The translations under genes were made by a program, and so were the position numbers. From Acidovorax sp. NCPPB 4044 (lineage in GTDB: Bacteria; Pseudomonadota; Gammaproteobacteria; Burkholderiales; Burkholderiaceae_C): a stretch of 64,000 nt of DNA. The stretch covers positions 4,928,001 through 4,992,000 of the forward strand of contig NZ_JAMCOS010000001.1 in the NCBI RefSeq assembly GCF_028069655.1, given 5' to 3'. Positions 1 through 11,600 of the stretch are shown here, in pieces; position 1 is the stretch's first letter; each line of letters starts with the position of its first letter. The notes beneath the pieces are model-generated. The model was not told the origin of the DNA. It searched no databases and saw only the letters and a list, made by a program, of their open reading frames with translations.

Positions 1-2698
<2,698 letters not shown>

Positions 2699-2728
2699 TG
2701 GCAAAGCGCTTGCAGCGTTTTTGCCTCC

Positions 2729-2773
2729 ATGCCGCCGGGTTCATTCAATAGTTTGCTATATAAATAATAGCAA
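2729..2773 (+). repeat. Dispersed intergenic palindromic repeat, copy 1
   Basis: About 45 bp: a conserved head ATGCCGCCGG, then TTCATTCAATAG, then an inverted repeat of the form TTGCTAT-N-ATAGCAA. It lies just after the uvrA stop codon. The same unit occurs about ten times in this window, nearly always at the 3' ends of genes. Confidence 0.85.
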
Positions 2774-3147
2774 TCAGCCCATGAAGCCGAGGTCGATCGG
2801 GTAGGCCGATCCGCCGAAGTTGCCGATGCGCGGCAGCACGCCGGCCAGCTCGGTGTTGGCCACGCCGAACCAGCGCGCGAGCGTGGCGGCGTACTGGTCC
2901 ACCGCGGTGCCGGGCAAGAGGCGCCCCTGGCCCACGTGCCACTGGTCCTCGGCGCCGCTACCGTTGCCCACGCTGATGGGCGGCGGCGTGCCGTAGAAGG
3001 CGGCGCCGCGCACCGCGCCGCCCACCAGGAAGTGGTGGCCGCCCCAGCCGTGGTCGGAGCCGTCGCCGTTCGAGGTGAGTGTGCGGCCGAAGTCCGACGC
3101 GGTGAACGCCGTCACCTTGTCGGCCACGCCGAGTTCCACCGTGGCGT
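2774..3147 (-). pseudogene. 3' remnant of a DUF1501 gene
   Basis: The last 120 or so codons, including the TGA stop, of the Tat-exported DUF1501 protein encoded intact at 5048-6496. The translated tail ends GSAYPIDLGFMG in both copies. There is no start region: homology ends at 3147 and the sequence beyond is unrelated. I read this as a by-product of the event that inserted the genes at 3382-4879. It is unlikely to be expressed. Confidence 0.9.
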
Positions 3148-3381
3148 GGATGGCGCTGATTTGGGCGATCGGGCCGGCAAGTAATGGCGCTCTGCCGCCT
3201 GCGAGGCATTATGTGAGCGGATGTTTTAAAAATGGCGCAATGGCCAGACGAACGCAAATAAAAGTTGGCACCAATATTTTGGTTGACCCTATGCAAGCTA
3301 ATCTAATGAATTAAAAAAAGGAATGACTGGTCTGGAGGCTTCTTACTATGATCGATGTGCCTATAATCAAAAAAATACTGC

Positions 3382-3924
3382 ATGCACAAGAAATCGAGAT
3401 TTTTCCTTGCAATTCATCTGCAAATGGCATTAATGCTGCCAGTCAGTGCCGAAGAAGGCACTCTGCCGGATGTTAACGTGAGCGCACCCACATACGAATA
3501 TACGTACACAGGCCCGCCCAGCAATTTCGGGTCTTCAGTCACCGGAGACGGCATAGATCTTTTGGCGCAGATGGACGGCATAAAGAGAATGACCAGCGTA
3601 TGTATTGCCCCTGTGAGCAAAGCTGCCAAGAGCACCACTAAAAATTCGGACGTGACGGACCGTTGGCTTGCTGCACAAGAGGTTTTCAATAATATGCAGA
3701 CGATCGGAACGATAGACACTTACCGAGAGTTCGCCAGTGGATTGAAGATTCTCATCGGTGGCGTGAAGTACGACGGATTCATCGTCTCCTATGCAGATGG
3801 TAGCCGTGAAACGTGGGCGATCAATCCCAGTTATAAATATTCATCCGTGAAATTGATCGACACCCCTTTTCCTGATTCAATTAACAAAAACACGCCGTCC
3901 AATAGAACGTGCAATACAGGTTGA
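3382..3924 (+). CDS. Exported protein of unknown function
   Basis: A 180-residue protein of no family I recognise. The N-terminus (MHKKSRFF, then a hydrophobic stretch, then LPVSA before EEG) looks like a Sec signal peptide with cleavage after residue 23 or so. The mature part is polar, contains two cysteines (MTSVCIAP and the C-terminal RTCNTG) and no obvious catalytic motif. Base composition is much more AT-rich than uvrA or the DUF1501 gene, and the gene lies between the two copies of a 425-bp repeat; both suggest acquisition. One base separates its stop from the next start, so the two genes form one unit. A perfect TATAAT lies at 3362-3367, only about 15 bases before the ATG, and no good ribosome binding site is visible. 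Confidence 0.7.
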   Translation: MHKKSRFFLAIHLQMALMLPVSAEEGTLPDVNVSAPTYEYTYTGPPSNFGSSVTGDGIDLLAQMDGIKRMTSVCIAPVSKAAKSTTKNSDVTDRWLAAQEVFNNMQTIGTIDTYREFASGLKILIGGVKYDGFIVSYADGSRETWAINPSYKYSSVKLIDTPFPDSINKNTPSNRTCNTG

Positions 3925-3925
3925 G

Positions 3926-4879
3926 ATGAAGAAGCAATCTATTTTTTACATTGTCGTGGCCTTGTTTTTGATCATTCTGGGTGTTTTTGCCTTGGTGGGG
4001 CGCAATGGCCCTGCAAATTCCGGTCGATCTGACAGTGAGAGAAATTTTCCGCAAGTGCCCGAGAGAAATGCCACGGCGCGCGGATTTGAAAATGTTGGAG
4101 TGGATTCTGCCGGCGTGGGGTCGGTAAAGGTTTTTTCCGACCACATGTTGACAAAATACAATCAGTCCAAGAATATTCGGGATTTTGTGTTTCAAGCTCT
4201 TCAGCATCCGGAATTCGGTGGGATCTATTACGCTACCGATGCGCTAAAAAAATGCCAGAATTTCTTGCTCAACAGCAAGTCTTCTCAGGCTATGCAGTCG
4301 AAAAATCAGACCGGAATCCAATACGCTGCCATTTCAGGCGCCGCCGATTTTTTGCAATCCAGATGCGGTGGCCTCTTGCCGACGGATTTTTCCAATGAAC
4401 ATATCGAGGAAATCCTTTCTTCCGATGCTTCAAAGAAAGATCCGCTCTTGAAGTTGTCGAAAGAGATTAAGAATCTCACATCTTCCGATCCGGAGAAGCG
4501 TTCCAGGTCGCTAGAAGGAATATTGTTGTCGGGAGACCCACTGGTTGTTCAAGAGGCAGGTTCCCGGATTGCTTTGCAAACAGATGCGAAAACCGGTGCT
4601 AGAGGGTATCGGTTCGAAGGTGATTTTTATCCGATCCATGCGGAGCCCGATGTAGGCTTGGCTCTCTATATCTTGCCTTGCAGCTTGGGCTTGGATTGCG
4701 GCAATACCGACTGGGAGGTGGCAGTCCGGTGCGCCAACGGCGCCGAATGTGCTTCAAGCCGGCAGGAAATCGTAGCGAATATGCTGAGCAACCGTCCAGG
4801 AAGCTATCAAAAAGTCATGGATATCTCTTTGAGAATGGCGCGAGCCATTCAACAGGGGAATATTGCAGCCTTTCAATAG
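3926..4879 (+). CDS. Membrane-anchored protein of unknown function
   Basis: A 317-residue protein I do not recognise. It starts MKKQSIFYIVV and has a single hydrophobic helix at about residues 5-24, consistent with a membrane anchor or uncleaved signal and the rest in the periplasm. The periplasmic part has paired cysteines (KKCQNF, QSRCGG, LPCSLGLDCGN, VRCANGAECAS) that could form disulfides. It follows the upstream exported-protein gene by one base, so the two are probably co-translated and act together. It is AT-rich relative to its surroundings and sits in the same repeat-flanked insertion. The function is unknown. Confidence 0.7.
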   Translation: MKKQSIFYIVVALFLIILGVFALVGRNGPANSGRSDSERNFPQVPERNATARGFENVGVDSAGVGSVKVFSDHMLTKYNQSKNIRDFVFQALQHPEFGGIYYATDALKKCQNFLLNSKSSQAMQSKNQTGIQYAAISGAADFLQSRCGGLLPTDFSNEHIEEILSSDASKKDPLLKLSKEIKNLTSSDPEKRSRSLEGILLSGDPLVVQEAGSRIALQTDAKTGARGYRFEGDFYPIHAEPDVGLALYILPCSLGLDCGNTDWEVAVRCANGAECASSRQEIVANMLSNRPGSYQKVMDISLRMARAIQQGNIAAFQ

Positions 4880-4996
4880 GGGTTTTCAAAATCCTCTGAA
4901 TTCGCAAGTTTGAGCGCTGTAAATCGTTGATTGACAGGGGCGTTGAGTGGCTGGAGTCGGGGGTTTTGAGAGGCTCCCTTTGGTAAGCCCTGGAAC

Positions 4997-5421
4997 GCCT
5001 CCATGCCGCCGGATCCATTCAATAGTTTGCTATATAAATAATAGCAATCAGCCCATGAAGCCGAGGTCGATCGGGTAGGCCGATCCGCCGAAGTTGCCGA
5101 TGCGCGGCAGCACGCCGGCCAGCTCGGTGTTGGCCACGCCGAACCAGCGCGCGAGCGTGGCGGCGTACTGGTCCACCGCGGTGCCGGGCAAGAGGCGCCC
5201 CTGGCCCACGTGCCACTGGTCCTCGGCGCCGCTACCGTTGCCCACGCTGATGGGCGGCGGCGTGCCGTAGAAGGCGGCGCCGCGCACCGCGCCGCCCACC
5301 AGGAAGTGGTGGCCGCCCCAGCCGTGGTCGGAGCCGTCGCCGTTCGACGTGAGCGTGCGGCCGAAGTCCGATGCGGTGAACGCCGTCACCTTGTCGGCCA
5401 CGCCGAGTTCCACCGTGGCGT
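4997..5421. repeat. 425-bp direct repeat, right copy
   Basis: The parental copy of the block also found at 2723-3147. It contains a dispersed palindromic repeat (5003-5047) and the 3' end of the intact DUF1501 gene. Differences between copies are few, for example gg/ga and tt/tc in the palindromic unit and gagg/gacg within the coding part. Confidence 0.92.
5003..5047 (+). repeat. Dispersed intergenic palindromic repeat, copy 2
   Basis: Same unit as copy 1, with head ATGCCGCCGG and the TTGCTAT/ATAGCAA inverted repeat. It directly abuts the stop codon of the minus-strand DUF1501 gene (TGA at 5050-5048), so it lies in that gene's 3' untranslated region. Confidence 0.85.
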
Positions 5422-6496
5422 TGTAGAACGCCGCCATGGCGCTGCTCACCCTGTCCAGCAGCACGGGCTGCGTGGCGATGAGGTTGTCGTGCAGGTCGAA
5501 CCCGCCCAGCGAGACGAAAAACACCTGCCGCCGGGTGCCGAGCGCGCCGCGCGCCGCGATGAGCCGCGCCACCACCTTGAGCTGGTCGGCGAGCGGGTTG
5601 CCCGTGGGGAACGCGGTGGAGAGGTTCGCCTGCGCCAGCGCGGCGGAGATCTGCCCCTCGGCGCCGATGGAGCGCTGCGTCACGCGCGCGTATTCGGCCT
5701 CCAGCGCATGGCTGCTCGCGGCCTGCACCAGCTCGCCCAGCACGCCGCGCACGGCGCTGGAGCCGTAGACGTTGTTCTTCACGCCGTTGATCGGCACCGC
5801 GCCGCTCGGGCTGATCTGGTACTGCAGCGCCTGGTCGCCCGCGAGGAAGACGGCGTTGCCGCTGGCCGAGATGCAGGTGAAGAGCGAGGTGGCGTTGGAC
5901 GACAGCGCCAGGTCGCCCAGGTTGCCGCCCCAGCCCACCGTGGAGCCCTCGGCCCCCTGCGACTGCCAGACCGACTGCTGGTCGTTGTGCGAGAAGAGCT
6001 TGGGCGGCAGCGGGTAGTTGCGCCGGTCGCCGCTCGCGTACTGCGCGCGCGTGAGCGGCACCAGCAGCGGCCCCACGTTGAGCTGCACGGCCGCGTGGCC
6101 GGCGTTGAAGAGGCCCGCCAGCCCCGCCATGGACGGGTGCAGCGCGTACTGCAGGCCGCCCGCGAGCGGCGTGGTGGGCTGCAGCAGCGTGGCGCCCAGC
6201 GCGGAGCGCGCGAGCGCGATGCCGCCGGCCGCGCCGTCGGAGCCGCCGCCGCGGATGGCGGCGTACTGCGCATAGCGCGCGCTGTCGTAGGGCACCACGG
6301 TGTTGGCGTAGTCGCAGCCGCCGAAGAGAAACACGCAGACCAGCGCCTTGTAGTCCTGCGCTTCGAAGGCGGCGGCCTCGCCCAGCGCGGCGAGGTTGAG
6401 GGCCATGGGCAGCGCCGCGCCCGTGGCGGCGAGCTGGGCCGAGCGGCGCAGGAACGCGCGGCGCGTGTGGCGGGCGGGGTCGATGAAGGGCTGCAT
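5048..6496 (-). CDS. DUF1501 family Tat-exported protein
   Basis: A 482-residue DUF1501 protein. Family members are predicted alkaline-phosphatase-fold hydrolases of unknown substrate, found next to DUF1800 genes. The start is set at MQPFIDPARH because a twin-arginine signal follows (TRRAFLRRSAQ, then a hydrophobic stretch and AxA-like site near GEAAA). The conserved segments FLFGGCDYANTVVP, HPSM, SLGGFDLHDN and the C-terminal ASDFGRT...SDHGWGGHHF are all present; the histidines and aspartates in the last are the likely metal ligands. It lies 59 bases downstream of the DUF1800 gene on the same strand, so the pair is an operon. The open frame runs on upstream of 6496, but that part is antisense to or out of frame with the DUF1800 gene and is not coding. 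The 3' end has been duplicated at 2774-3147. Confidence 0.9.
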   Translation of the reverse strand: MQPFIDPARHTRRAFLRRSAQLAATGAALPMALNLAALGEAAAFEAQDYKALVCVFLFGGCDYANTVVPYDSARYAQYAAIRGGGSDGAAGGIALARSALGATLLQPTTPLAGGLQYALHPSMAGLAGLFNAGHAAVQLNVGPLLVPLTRAQYASGDRRNYPLPPKLFSHNDQQSVWQSQGAEGSTVGWGGNLGDLALSSNATSLFTCISASGNAVFLAGDQALQYQISPSGAVPINGVKNNVYGSSAVRGVLGELVQAASSHALEAEYARVTQRSIGAEGQISAALAQANLSTAFPTGNPLADQLKVVARLIAARGALGTRRQVFFVSLGGFDLHDNLIATQPVLLDRVSSAMAAFYNATVELGVADKVTAFTASDFGRTLTSNGDGSDHGWGGHHFLVGGAVRGAAFYGTPPPISVGNGSGAEDQWHVGQGRLLPGTAVDQYAATLARWFGVANTELAGVLPRIGNFGGSAYPIDLGFMG

Positions 6497-6555
6497 GGGT
6501 TCGGGTCCGGATCGGGGGAAGGTCTGCGGGGGCCGGCGCACGGCGTGGCGTTCAC

Positions 6556-8490
6556 TTATTTCTGCACGAGGTAGGCGGGGCAGGCCATCACCAGCAGCAC
6601 CGCCGCGGCGACGCGGTTGAGCTGCACCGCCGCCGTGCTGGTGGCGGTGACGGGCGTGGCGGCCAGCGCGCCGGCGATGCGCGCCTGCGTGGCCGCGGGC
6701 ACCTGGCCGGCCGAGAGCAGCAGCGCGGCCTTGCGCACGAGCGCCGTGGCGTCGGCCACCAGCGGCAGCAGGCTGGCGTAAGTGCAGGCGATGTCGAAGC
6801 CGTTGTTGGCGTTGCTGGCGTTCTGCGGCAGGTCGGGCGCGTTCACGAACAGGCCGTTGCGGATCGCGTTCTGCATGAAGTTCAGGTAGCCGCCCACGCT
6901 GGTCTCGGTGACGATCTGGAACTCCGGCGCCACCTGGCCCGCCGTCGCGATGGCGGTGGAGGGCGGCACGTAGCCGGGGCGGAAGAAGTTGAACACCGAG
7001 GGCGAGCGCAGCGGGCTCTGGCCCAGGCGCGAGGCCGGATCGCTCAGGTCGCCGAGCTTCCAGCTCCCCTGGGCCGAGCGCAGCCCGAAGGTGCGGCCCC
7101 ACTGCACGAAGCGCACCATCGGCTCGCGCAGCCGGCCGAACGCGGGGTTCGAGAGGCCCGCGGCGCCGCGCGCCTCGCCATCCAGCAGCACGGCCGCGAC
7201 CACCGCGCGCAGGTCGCCGCGCACGCCGCTGCCGTTGTCCGCGAAGGCGGCGGCCACGCGGCCCACGTAGGCCGGGCTGGGGTTGCTGGTCACCAGCCGC
7301 TGGATGAGCTGCCGGCCGATGAAGGGCCCCACGTTGGGGTGGTTGAAGAGCGTGTCCAGCGCGGTCTTCAGGGCGGCGTCGCCCGCGGTGCCGGCCGCGA
7401 TGGTCGTGCCCAGGAAGGTGGCCGCCAGCGCGGAATGCCGGCTGGCCGTGAGCACCATCGGCAGCCGCGCCTGCTGCGGGCCCGGCACGGTGCTCGTGCC
7501 CACGGTGAAGGACTGGTTCTGGCTGCGGTCGTAGTCGTAGCCCGTGAACACGCGCGCCAGGTTGCTCACGTCGGAGGGGCCGTAGGTCTCGGTGCGGTTG
7601 CCGCTGCCGTCGCGCTGCTCGGTGCCGTCGGCGTTGAGCCGGTAGAGGCCCAGGGTGAAGAGCTGCATCACCTCGCGCGCATAGTTCTCGTCGGGCTGGC
7701 GGCCGGTGCGCGCGTCTTCCTTCTGGTTGCCGCGCGTGTTGAGGTACACGCCCATCGCGGGGTTGAGCGTCACGGCCTCCAGCAGCGCGCGGAAGTTGCC
7801 GAGCGCATGCTGGTTGAGCACGTCCCAGTAGCCCGCGGCGAGGAACGCGGGCCACGGCTGGTCCAGCCCGTTGGTGGAAACGACCAGGATCTCCGAGAGC
7901 GCCAGCGCCACGCGCTTGCGCACCGCATCGCGCTCCGTGAAGAGCTGGCTCCAGAGCATGTGATCGGCCGGGTACGACGCGTTGTGGAAGCGCGAGTCCG
8001 CGTTGGCCACGCCGTAGCCGCGCCGGGCCAGCCACTCCGTGCCGGTGGTGCCCACGGGCTGGGCGAACTGCTCGGCCAGCCATGCCGCATGGCCCCTGGC
8101 GCGCACCGCGGCGATCTCCTCGTCGGTGGCGGAGAACTGCGCCTGCAGCAGGAAGCGGGCGGCCTCTTCCTCGGTGATCGGGGCGGTGTCCGTGCCGCCT
8201 CCCGTGCCGGTGCCGGCCCCCGTGCCCGTTCCGCTGCCGCCGCCCGTGCCCGGCGTGGCGGCAGGGGCCGCATCGCCACCCCCGCCGCCGCAGGCCGCCA
8301 GCAGGGCCGCGGCGAGGGCGGCGGCCGTGCCGGCCGCATGCGCGCCGCCGGTGGCGGTGGCCGCAGGGGGCGCGGATTCGGACGGAGGCGACGGCGCATC
8401 GCCGGGAAGGACCGTGGGGGTGCTGGGGCTCATGGGGCGTTTCCGGAAGCAGGCCGCATGGCATGGGACGGCCTTTCGGGGTGTCAGCAT
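6556..8490 (-). CDS. DUF1800 family exported protein
   Basis: A 644-residue DUF1800 protein from the first ATG, or 625 residues from the ATG at 8433 (MSPSTPTVLPGD); neither start has a strong ribosome binding site. The family has no settled function and is nearly always paired with DUF1501, as here. A hydrophobic stretch ending LLAAC at the head of a glycine run suggests a lipoprotein signal, although the region before it lacks the usual basic residues. Family landmarks include FLLQAQFSATDEEI, HMLWSQL, NENYAREVMQLFTLGLY and FNFFRPGYVPP. It is the first gene of the two-gene unit and is divergent from the Rhs gene, with about 150 bases between them. Confidence 0.88.
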   Translation of the reverse strand: MLTPRKAVPCHAACFRKRPMSPSTPTVLPGDAPSPPSESAPPAATATGGAHAAGTAAALAAALLAACGGGGGDAAPAATPGTGGGSGTGTGAGTGTGGGTDTAPITEEEAARFLLQAQFSATDEEIAAVRARGHAAWLAEQFAQPVGTTGTEWLARRGYGVANADSRFHNASYPADHMLWSQLFTERDAVRKRVALALSEILVVSTNGLDQPWPAFLAAGYWDVLNQHALGNFRALLEAVTLNPAMGVYLNTRGNQKEDARTGRQPDENYAREVMQLFTLGLYRLNADGTEQRDGSGNRTETYGPSDVSNLARVFTGYDYDRSQNQSFTVGTSTVPGPQQARLPMVLTASRHSALAATFLGTTIAAGTAGDAALKTALDTLFNHPNVGPFIGRQLIQRLVTSNPSPAYVGRVAAAFADNGSGVRGDLRAVVAAVLLDGEARGAAGLSNPAFGRLREPMVRFVQWGRTFGLRSAQGSWKLGDLSDPASRLGQSPLRSPSVFNFFRPGYVPPSTAIATAGQVAPEFQIVTETSVGGYLNFMQNAIRNGLFVNAPDLPQNASNANNGFDIACTYASLLPLVADATALVRKAALLLSAGQVPAATQARIAGALAATPVTATSTAAVQLNRVAAAVLLVMACPAYLVQK

Positions 8491-8639
8491 GAAGCCCGAT
8501 TTGTGGAGAGGTTGTGTGCGAGTGTTACTTCATGAAGCGGTGTTGCGCGAACGCTTCGCGATGGGAGCCGTCCACCGCAGACTGTGGGCTCCGGCCGGAT
8601 CGCCGCTATGCTGCCCGCCAGAATCAAAGGGAGAGGCCC

Positions 8640-11600
8640 ATGGGGTGGAGAGAGATCGCGCGTTTTTTCGGGCGCAAGGCGCAAGGTGGTGGCGTGCTGA
8701 TGGCGCTGCTGTTCATGCTGAGCCCGGTGCCGGTGCCGGCGCAGGCGGAGATGCAGCCGGTCCTGGAGTGGGCGTCGACACCGGCGTGCCGGGGGGCCGA
8801 TCCGGCGCAGGTGGCGGCGTGCGCCATCAGGAACTCCAGTTCTTCCGCGGCCGAGATGGATTGGAACTGCGTTCTGCTCAACGAGAACATCGACAACAAC
8901 CACTACTACTGCTACGCCTCCCGCGGAGGCGGTACCTGGGGGTCCGCCACCCGGCTCGGCGAGTTCTGCCCGGAGAACAGTGTGGCCTCCGCGTCCGGCA
9001 CCGGCTGCGACTGCAAGCCGGGCTTCGAGGAAGCCGACGACCCGATGACGCCGGAGACCACACCGCAGATGTGCCGGCTGGTCGCCCCGCCGGTCTCCAT
9101 GCCGGTGGCGGCACCGAATGCGCCCGCGATGTGCCTGCGCGACGGCCTGGTCGGCGGCAACCCGATCCAGTTCGGGCTCGGCAAGAAGGTCCAGAGCGAA
9201 GTGGACTACGTGCAGGAGAACTCGGGCCTGCTCTCGTTCGTGCGGTATTACGACAGCGCCATGGACGCGCTGGACCCGGTCTTCGGCCTGCGTACCGACA
9301 ACAGCTCGCTCGGGCGGTGGCGGCACAGCTTCCAGGCGACGATGCAGATCCGCCAGCAGTACGCCTTCGTGCTCTTTCCCGAAGGGAGCATCAAGTACTT
9401 CAAGGTGCGGATGAACCAGAACGTCTGGCCCGACGCGAACGGTTCGGGCGATGCCATCGAGCGCGTGGGCTGGAACTACGTCTACCGGCGCGCGCAGGAA
9501 GGCGATGCCTGGGTGTTCTCGCAGGAAGGCTGGCTCATCGAATACCGCGACCGGTCCGGCCCCGTGCTCTCCTTCAGCCACAACACCTCGGGCTACGTGC
9601 TGGCGGCCTGGGACCGGTACGGGCAGGCCCTGCAGTTCAGCTACAACTACGACGGCCGGATGACCTCGCTGACCACCCCCGGGGGCCAGCGCATCGACTA
9701 CACCTATGACGGCGCCGGCCGCCTCGCGCAGGTGACCTACCCGGACGGCACCACCAAAGGCTATCTCTACGAAGACCCGTCGCGGCCGCGGCTGCTGACG
9801 GGCATCCGGGACGAGAACGGCGTGCGCTTCGCCACCTTCGGCTACGACCCGCAGGGGCGCGCGGTGCGCACCGAGCATGCCGGCGGCGTGCTGCGCTACA
9901 GCGCCGACTACGCCATCGCGGCCGATGGGCAGATCGGCGGCGCGGCGGTGACCGACCCGCTGGGCACCCTGCGCCACTACACCTTCACCGGCCGCAACGG
10001 CGAGCTGGGCGTCGCGGGGGCGAGCCTGCCCTCCGGCACGGGGCAGCCCGACGCGGCCAGCCGCGAGCAGACCGCGGAGGGCCTCACCCAGTCGGAAACC
10101 GACTTCCTGGGCCGCCGGACCACCACCACCTGGGACAGCGCGCGGCGCCTGCCGCTCACCGTGACCGAGGCGGTGGGCACGCCCGAGCAGCGCACCACCA
10201 CCACCGAATGGCATGCCCAGTGGCGGCTGCCCGTGCGCATCACCGAAGCCGGACGCGAAACCGCCATCACCTACGACAGCGCGGGCCGGCCGCTCAGCAC
10301 CACGGTCACCGACACTACGGTGAGCCCGGCGCAAAGCCGCACCTCTCAGTGGACCTACCATGCCGATGGCCGCGTGGCCAGCGCCACGGATCCGGGCGGC
10401 GCCACATCCACCTACCAGTACGACAGCCTGGGCAATCTCACCGAGGCCACCGACCCGCTGGGCCGGCGCAGCACCTACACCCACGACGCGGCCGGCCGCG
10501 TGCTCACCGCGACCGGGCCGAGCGGCATCGTGGCCAGCTACCAATACGACCTGCGCGGCCGGCTGCTGAGCGCCACCCGCGCGGGCCTCACGCACAGCTA
10601 TACCTGGCGCCCGAGCGGCCAACTCGCGAGCGTGGCGCTGCCCGGCGGCTACAGCGCCAGCTACCGGTACGACGCGGCGCAGCGCCTCGTCGGCTGGAGC
10701 GACAACCGCGGCGCCAGCGGCAGCTACACGCTCGACGCCATGGGCAACCGCGTGGCCGAGAGCGTGCAGGATGCACAGGGCACCCGGGCCCTGCAGATCG
10801 CGCGCACCCTCAACGCGCTCAACCGCCCGGACGCCGAGTCCGTGGGCGCATTGCAGTCCACCCGCTACGGCTACGACGCCAATGGAGAGCCCGTGAGCCA
10901 GACCCGCACGGTGGGCGGCCTCGACCGGACCACCCACTGGGGCCTGGACGCACTGCGGCGCGTGCAGCGCATCACCGACGCGCAGAACGCGAGCGCCACG
11001 CTGGCCCACGACGCGCGGGACGCGGTGGTGCAGGCCACGGACTTCAACGGGGTGGCGACGGGCTACACGCGCGATGCGCTGGGCAACGCGCTGCAGGAGA
11101 TCACCCCCGATGGCGGCCCGGTCGCCACCACCTACGACGCGCTGGGCCTGCCGCAGGCCATCACCGACGCGCTGGGCCGCGCGAGCAGCATCGCGCGCGA
11201 CCCCCTGGGCCGGCCCACGCAGATCGTGAGCAGCAGCACAGCAACCGGTGCCGGTACCAGCAGCCGCACCACGGTGCTGCGCTACGACCTGCCCGGGCCC
11301 GACTACAACGCCGAGGGCGCGCCATTGGCGAGCGTGGGGCATTTGAGCGAGATCCAGGACCCGGAGGTCACCACGCGCTACCAGCGCGACCTGCAGGGCC
11401 GCATCGTGCGCAAGACGGAAATCCTGGCGAACGGCGACACCCGCACGCTGGGCTACCGCTACGCAGAGGCGGGCAGCGCGGGGGCCGGGCAGATCGCGGC
11501 CATCACCTACCCGAGCGGCCGGCAACTGCAGTACCAGTACGACGCGACGGGCCAGCCCACGGGACTCACCTGGAACGGCCAGCCGCTGCTCTCGGGCCTC

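Larger units (their letters stand above)
2723..3147. repeat. 425-bp direct repeat, left copy
   Basis: This block matches 4997-5421 at a constant offset of 2274 bases with only a handful of substitutions. It covers a dispersed palindromic repeat plus the last roughly 125 codons of the DUF1501 gene. Identity stops abruptly at 3147, in the middle of a codon context that continues normally in the right copy. The two copies bracket the genes at 3382-4879. Confidence 0.92.

Noticed and set aside
3362..3367. Perfect TATAAT as promoter of the unknown gene pair.
   Set aside because: It is too close to the ATG at 3382 and has no -35 element at 17 bases; kept only as a note.
3148..3381. A transposase remnant or insertion-sequence end at the edge of the duplication.
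   Set aside because: No inverted ends, target duplication or transposase motif could be recognised; only short frames without similarity.
6497..8464. Upstream extension of the DUF1501 frame to 1138 codons.
   Set aside because: The extension lies in another frame of the DUF1800 gene; the Tat signal at 6496 marks the true start.
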